Source: Paracoccaceae bacterium
Lineage (GTDB): Bacteria > Pseudomonadota > Alphaproteobacteria > Rhodobacterales > Rhodobacteraceae
DNA length: 7,102 nt
Assembly (NCBI GenBank): GCA_003500165.1
Contig: DNSZ01000178.1
Span: forward strand, 1 to 7,102
Direction of reading: 5' to 3'
The translations under genes were made by a program, and so were the position numbers. Positions 5,454 to 7,102 of the stretch are shown in pieces. The notes under the pieces are model-generated. The model did not search any database and was not told the origin of the DNA. It worked only from the letters and a program-made list of their open reading frames with translations. How positions within the stretch are numbered: position 1 is the first letter of the stretch; each line of letters opens with the position of its first letter.

Positions 5454-6121
5454 TTGCGGATCAGCCCGACCAGCCGGCCCTGCACCTGCACCTGGCCAGC
5501 GCGATAGACCCGGGTTTCGTAGTCCGGATTCTCGGCCTCGAGCGCGATCATGTCGCCGCGGCGGCGCAGCCGCTTCAGCGTCGCCTCCTCGCCCGCGACG
5601 AGGGCAACGACGATATCGCCATTCTCGGCCTCGGCCTGTTCGCGGATAACGACGATGTCGCCATCGTTGATGCCGGCCCGGATCATCGAGTCGCCCTTGA
5701 CCTCCAGCGCGAAATGACGCCCCGCGGCGGCGATCATGCTGCCGGGAACCGCGACATGGTGGGACACCGTACTGATCGCCTCGATCGGCGTGCCGGCGGC
5801 GATCCGGCCCATCACCGGCAATTCGGCGGCATCGACGGCGACGGCCAATTCGGCCGCACCGGCCGCGGCGCCACCGGGCAGGATGCGCGGCGTGAAGCCT
5901 TCGATCCCCTCGGGCATCCGGATGATCTCGATCGCGCGGGCGCGATGGGCGAGCCGCCGGATGAAGCCGCGTTCCTCGAGCGCCGTGATCAGCCGGTGAA
6001 TGCCCGATTTGGAACGCAGGTCGAGCGCATCCTTCATCTCTTCGAAGGAGGGCGGCACGCCGTCGCGTTCCATCCGCTTGTGGATGAATTCCAGCAGATC
6101 GCGCTGTTTCTGGGTCAGCAT
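5447..6121 (-). CDS. lexA: LexA repressor, SOS regulator
   Basis: This 224-residue repressor self-cleaves when RecA is activated. The N-terminal winged helix-turn-helix (1-65) begins MLTQKQRDLLEFIHKRMERD and includes the recognition region RSKSGIHRLITALEERGFI. An Ala/Gly-rich linker (82-98) leads to the peptidase S24 domain. The scissile Ala109-Gly110 lies in GRIAAGTP, with catalytic Ser145 in KGDSM and Lys183 in ATLKRL. The frame is open upstream to 6307, but the ATG at 6121 gives the exact family N-terminus, and the extra part would cover the operator. A G-rich stretch precedes the start, but there is no strong Shine-Dalgarno. The 3' end overlaps that of the convergent signal peptidase gene by 7 bp. 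The gene is autoregulated through the GTTC array upstream. Confidence 0.97.
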   Translation of the reverse strand: MLTQKQRDLLEFIHKRMERDGVPPSFEEMKDALDLRSKSGIHRLITALEERGFIRRLAHRARAIEIIRMPEGIEGFTPRILPGGAAAGAAELAVAVDAAELPVMGRIAAGTPIEAISTVSHHVAVPGSMIAAAGRHFALEVKGDSMIRAGINDGDIVVIREQAEAENGDIVVALVAGEEATLKRLRRRGDMIALEAENPDYETRVYRAGQVQVQGRLVGLIRNY

Positions 6122-6141
6122 GGCAGGCCCCCGATCGCAAG

Positions 6142-6167
6142 GTTCTGTTAATGTTCTAACCCCGTTC
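6142..6167. promoter_or_regulatory. LexA operator: three GTTC half-sites at 11-bp spacing
   Basis: GTTC occurs at 6142-6145, 6153-6156 and 6164-6167 with exactly 7 bp between successive copies, so two overlapping matches to the alphaproteobacterial SOS box GTTC-N7-GTTC share the middle half-site. The array covers the -10, the spacer and the expected transcription start of lexA. Confidence 0.88.
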
Positions 6168-6181
6168 CCCCTTTGTGTCAA
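6153..6181 (-). promoter_or_regulatory. lexA promoter
   Basis: On the minus strand, TTGACA (6176-6181) is 17 bp from TAGAAC (6153-6158). The -10 contains the middle LexA half-site, so bound LexA would block RNA polymerase. The predicted leader before the lexA ATG is only about 25 nt. Confidence 0.75.
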
Positions 6182-6208
6182 CAGCATCGACGCATGGAGG
6201 GAAGACGG

Positions 6209-6233
6209 GCGCGATGGTGCATCCTCATCGCGC
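6209..6233. other. Inverted repeat between the lexA promoter and a terminator
   Basis: A perfect 8-bp inverted repeat (6209-6216 with 6226-6233) has a 9-nt loop. It lies upstream of the lexA -35. It may be a readthrough hairpin or part of the hairpin cluster that follows. No function can be read from it. Confidence 0.35.
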
Positions 6234-6251
6234 GCCGGTTCAAGATCGGGA

Positions 6252-6271
6252 TTGCCGGGATTGGCCGGCAA
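6252..6271. other. Inverted repeat in the hairpin cluster
   Basis: A perfect 7-bp stem (6252-6258 with 6265-6271) has a 6-nt loop and sits 5 bp from the intrinsic terminator. It lacks a T-run on either strand. Confidence 0.35.
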
Positions 6272-6304
6272 GAAAACGGGGCGCGATCCGATGCCCGCGC
6301 CCCG
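6270..6304 (-). terminator. Rho-independent terminator of the 75-residue exported protein gene
   Basis: A perfect 9-bp GC stem (6277-6285 with 6296-6304) with a 10-nt loop is followed on the minus strand by TTTTCTT. This is the only hairpin with a clear T-run in the window, and it insulates lexA from upstream transcription. Confidence 0.8.
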
Positions 6305-6319
6305 CAACCGAATGCTGCC

Positions 6320-6342
6320 GCGGCGCGCACCGGGCGCGCCGC
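6320..6342 (-). terminator. Second GC hairpin just after the small exported protein gene
   Basis: A perfect 9-bp stem (6320-6328 with 6334-6342) with a 5-nt loop begins 5 nt past the TAG of the small gene. It is not followed by a proper T-run. It may act with the terminator 15 bp further on, or stabilise the mRNA 3' end. Confidence 0.5.
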
Positions 6343-6347
6343 AGACC

Positions 6348-6575
6348 CTATGAGCCGAGATAGGCGGTCTTGGCGCCCCAGCCGCAGCCGCCCGACCCGG
6401 CCGCCTTCGACGCAGCGCCTTCGCGGATCGGTGTGCTGGCGTCGCCCGCGGCCGCCGGCTGCAGCGTCTCCGCCGCGGGTTCGATCGCCAGCGGCGCGCC
6501 CGCGGTATCGGCCAGCGCCGCGCCGGCGCCCAGCAGCAGTGCCGCGCCCGCGGCCATCATCGAAGCTTTCAGCAT
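6348..6575 (-). CDS. Small exported protein of unknown function
   Basis: The 75-residue precursor has a clear Sec signal peptide: MLK, then a hydrophobic Ala/Gly/Leu core, with likely signal peptidase I cleavage after Ala22 (ALA|DT). This leaves a mature chain of about 53 residues. The mature part is Ala/Pro/Gly-rich and ends in a Gly-rich segment, GGCGWGAKTAYLGS, with a single cysteine (Cys64). The cysteine is not in a lipobox, so this is not a lipoprotein. GGGAG stands a few bases before the ATG, and a hairpin and T-run terminator follow the stop, which together support a real gene. No family is recognised. The single Cys in a Gly-rich tail could bind a metal or form a mixed disulfide or dimer, but that is speculation. 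Confidence 0.75.
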   Translation of the reverse strand: MLKASMMAAGAALLLGAGAALADTAGAPLAIEPAAETLQPAAAGDASTPIREGAASKAAGSGGCGWGAKTAYLGS

Positions 6576-6625
6576 GGATCTCCCTTCCCTGTTGTTGATC
6601 GTCGCTTGTCCGTGTCGCCATGGGG

Positions 6626-6642
6626 TCCCGCACGGGGCGGGA
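6626..6642 (-). terminator. Weak hairpin after the EF-hand gene
   Basis: A 6-bp stem (6626-6631 with 6637-6642) with a 5-nt loop lies 23 nt past the EF-hand gene stop. No T-run follows. It is a weak terminator candidate in the 89-nt gap, which otherwise shows nothing definite. Confidence 0.25.
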
Positions 6643-6664
6643 TCGATATGCCCCGGATCGGAGG

Positions 6665-7102
6665 TTAGTTCGGCGCGACGCTCTGTCCAGCGCGGCGTCC
6701 CCCCGCCGCCGCGCCGGCGGGCCCGAAATCGGCCGCGGTCAGCCGGCCATCCCCGTTGACATCCATGCCCGCCAGCCAGGCATCGCTGGCGTCGAGGAAT
6801 TCCGCAAGGCTGACCAGCCCGTCGCCATCGGCATCGTTTGCCGCCACCGAGATGCCCGCCTGCATGCGCCCGGCCATCTGGCCGTGGCCCGCGCCCATGG
6901 CGGCCCCCTTCTGGGAGTCCTCGGCGATATGGGCGTCGATATCGGCGTAATCCTCGGGCGAGAGGACGCCGTCGCCCTCATAGTCGAACATGTCGAAGAT
7001 CATCGCCCGGCGCGCCCGGGCTTCTTCGGCAGAGACCACCCCATCGGAATCGGCGTCCCACATCACCATGAAGCGCTCTCCGGGCACGGGCTGGTCCTGC
7101 GC
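6665..7102 (-). CDS. Four-EF-hand calcium-binding protein, probably exported (5' end outside window)
   Basis: At least 145 residues are visible and the frame stays open to the window edge. The GTG at 7087 is a possible start, but the residues before it (AQDQPVPGERF) look like the end of a signal peptide followed by the mature N-terminus, so the true start is probably beyond 7102. Numbering from the GTG, there are four 12-residue calcium loops in two pairs: DADSDGVVSAEE (11-22), DYEGDGVLSPED (35-46), DADGDGLVSLAE (85-96) and DVNGDGRLTAAD (109-120). Loops 1 and 3 end in the canonical Glu; loops 2 and 4 end in Asp. A Met/Gly/Ala-rich linker (about 61-81) separates the pairs. Calcium binding is likely. 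The target is unknown. Confidence 0.88.
   Translation of the reverse strand, partial: AQDQPVPGERFMVMWDADSDGVVSAEEARARRAMIFDMFDYEGDGVLSPEDYADIDAHIAEDSQKGAAMGAGHGQMAGRMQAGISVAANDADGDGLVSLAEFLDASDAWLAGMDVNGDGRLTAADFGPAGAAAGGRRAGQSVAPN

Noticed and set aside
6122..6307. N-terminal extension of LexA to 6307
   Set aside because: It would cover the LexA operator and promoter and has no family match. The ATG at 6121 gives the standard LexA start.
6173..6598. Plus-strand frames across the lexA upstream region and the small exported gene
   Set aside because: They are Arg/Pro-rich shadow composition, lack a convincing ribosome site, and lie antisense to a gene with a clear signal peptide and terminator.

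Overview
The window comes from a purple phototrophic alphaproteobacterium, most likely of the Rhodobacterales (Rhodobacter/Rhodovulum/Roseobacter group). It carries a pucBAC light-harvesting 2 operon with PpsR/CrtJ-type TGT-N12-ACA operators, a LexA gene with the alphaproteobacterial GTTC-N7-GTTC SOS operator, and very GC-rich DNA in which long antisense shadow frames are common. No mobile element, CRISPR array, rRNA or tRNA was seen.

Left part (1-2930, minus strand): the photosynthesis block. Reading leftwards, pucB (LH2 beta) and pucA (LH2 alpha) are followed by a strong intercistronic hairpin, then pucC (bacteriochlorophyll-carrier/LH2 assembly permease of the MFS). A 222-residue soluble protein is translationally coupled to pucC by an ATGA overlap and sits where other Rhodobacter puc operons carry pucD/pucE. 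A GC hairpin closes the operon. Upstream of pucB there are two perfect PpsR palindromes exactly 8 bp apart, with the -35 of a probable sigma70 promoter between them. PucA carries Phe44-Leu45 where ordinary B800-850 complexes have aromatic hydrogen-bond donors. This matches the B800-820 (LH3) signature and predicts a blue-shifted antenna.

Middle (3052-5453, plus strand): a lone type IV prepilin-like gene diverges from the puc operon. It is followed by xthA (exodeoxyribonuclease III) and a signal peptidase I gene whose ATG overlaps the xthA stop codon.

Right part (5447-7102, minus strand): lexA converges on the signal peptidase gene, with a 7-bp overlap of their 3' ends. Its promoter holds three GTTC half-sites at 11-bp periodicity over a good -35/-10 pair. 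Upstream of lexA are a short region dense in hairpins (including a good intrinsic terminator), a 75-residue exported protein of unknown function, and the 3' part of a four-EF-hand exported protein that runs off the window edge.

The parts work as separate units: light- and redox-regulated antenna synthesis, DNA repair and SOS control, protein export, and small exported proteins. The least described items are the LH3-like PucA, the puc-linked 222-residue protein, the orphan pilin sharing a control region with puc, the triple LexA half-site array, and the hairpin cluster at 6209-6342.
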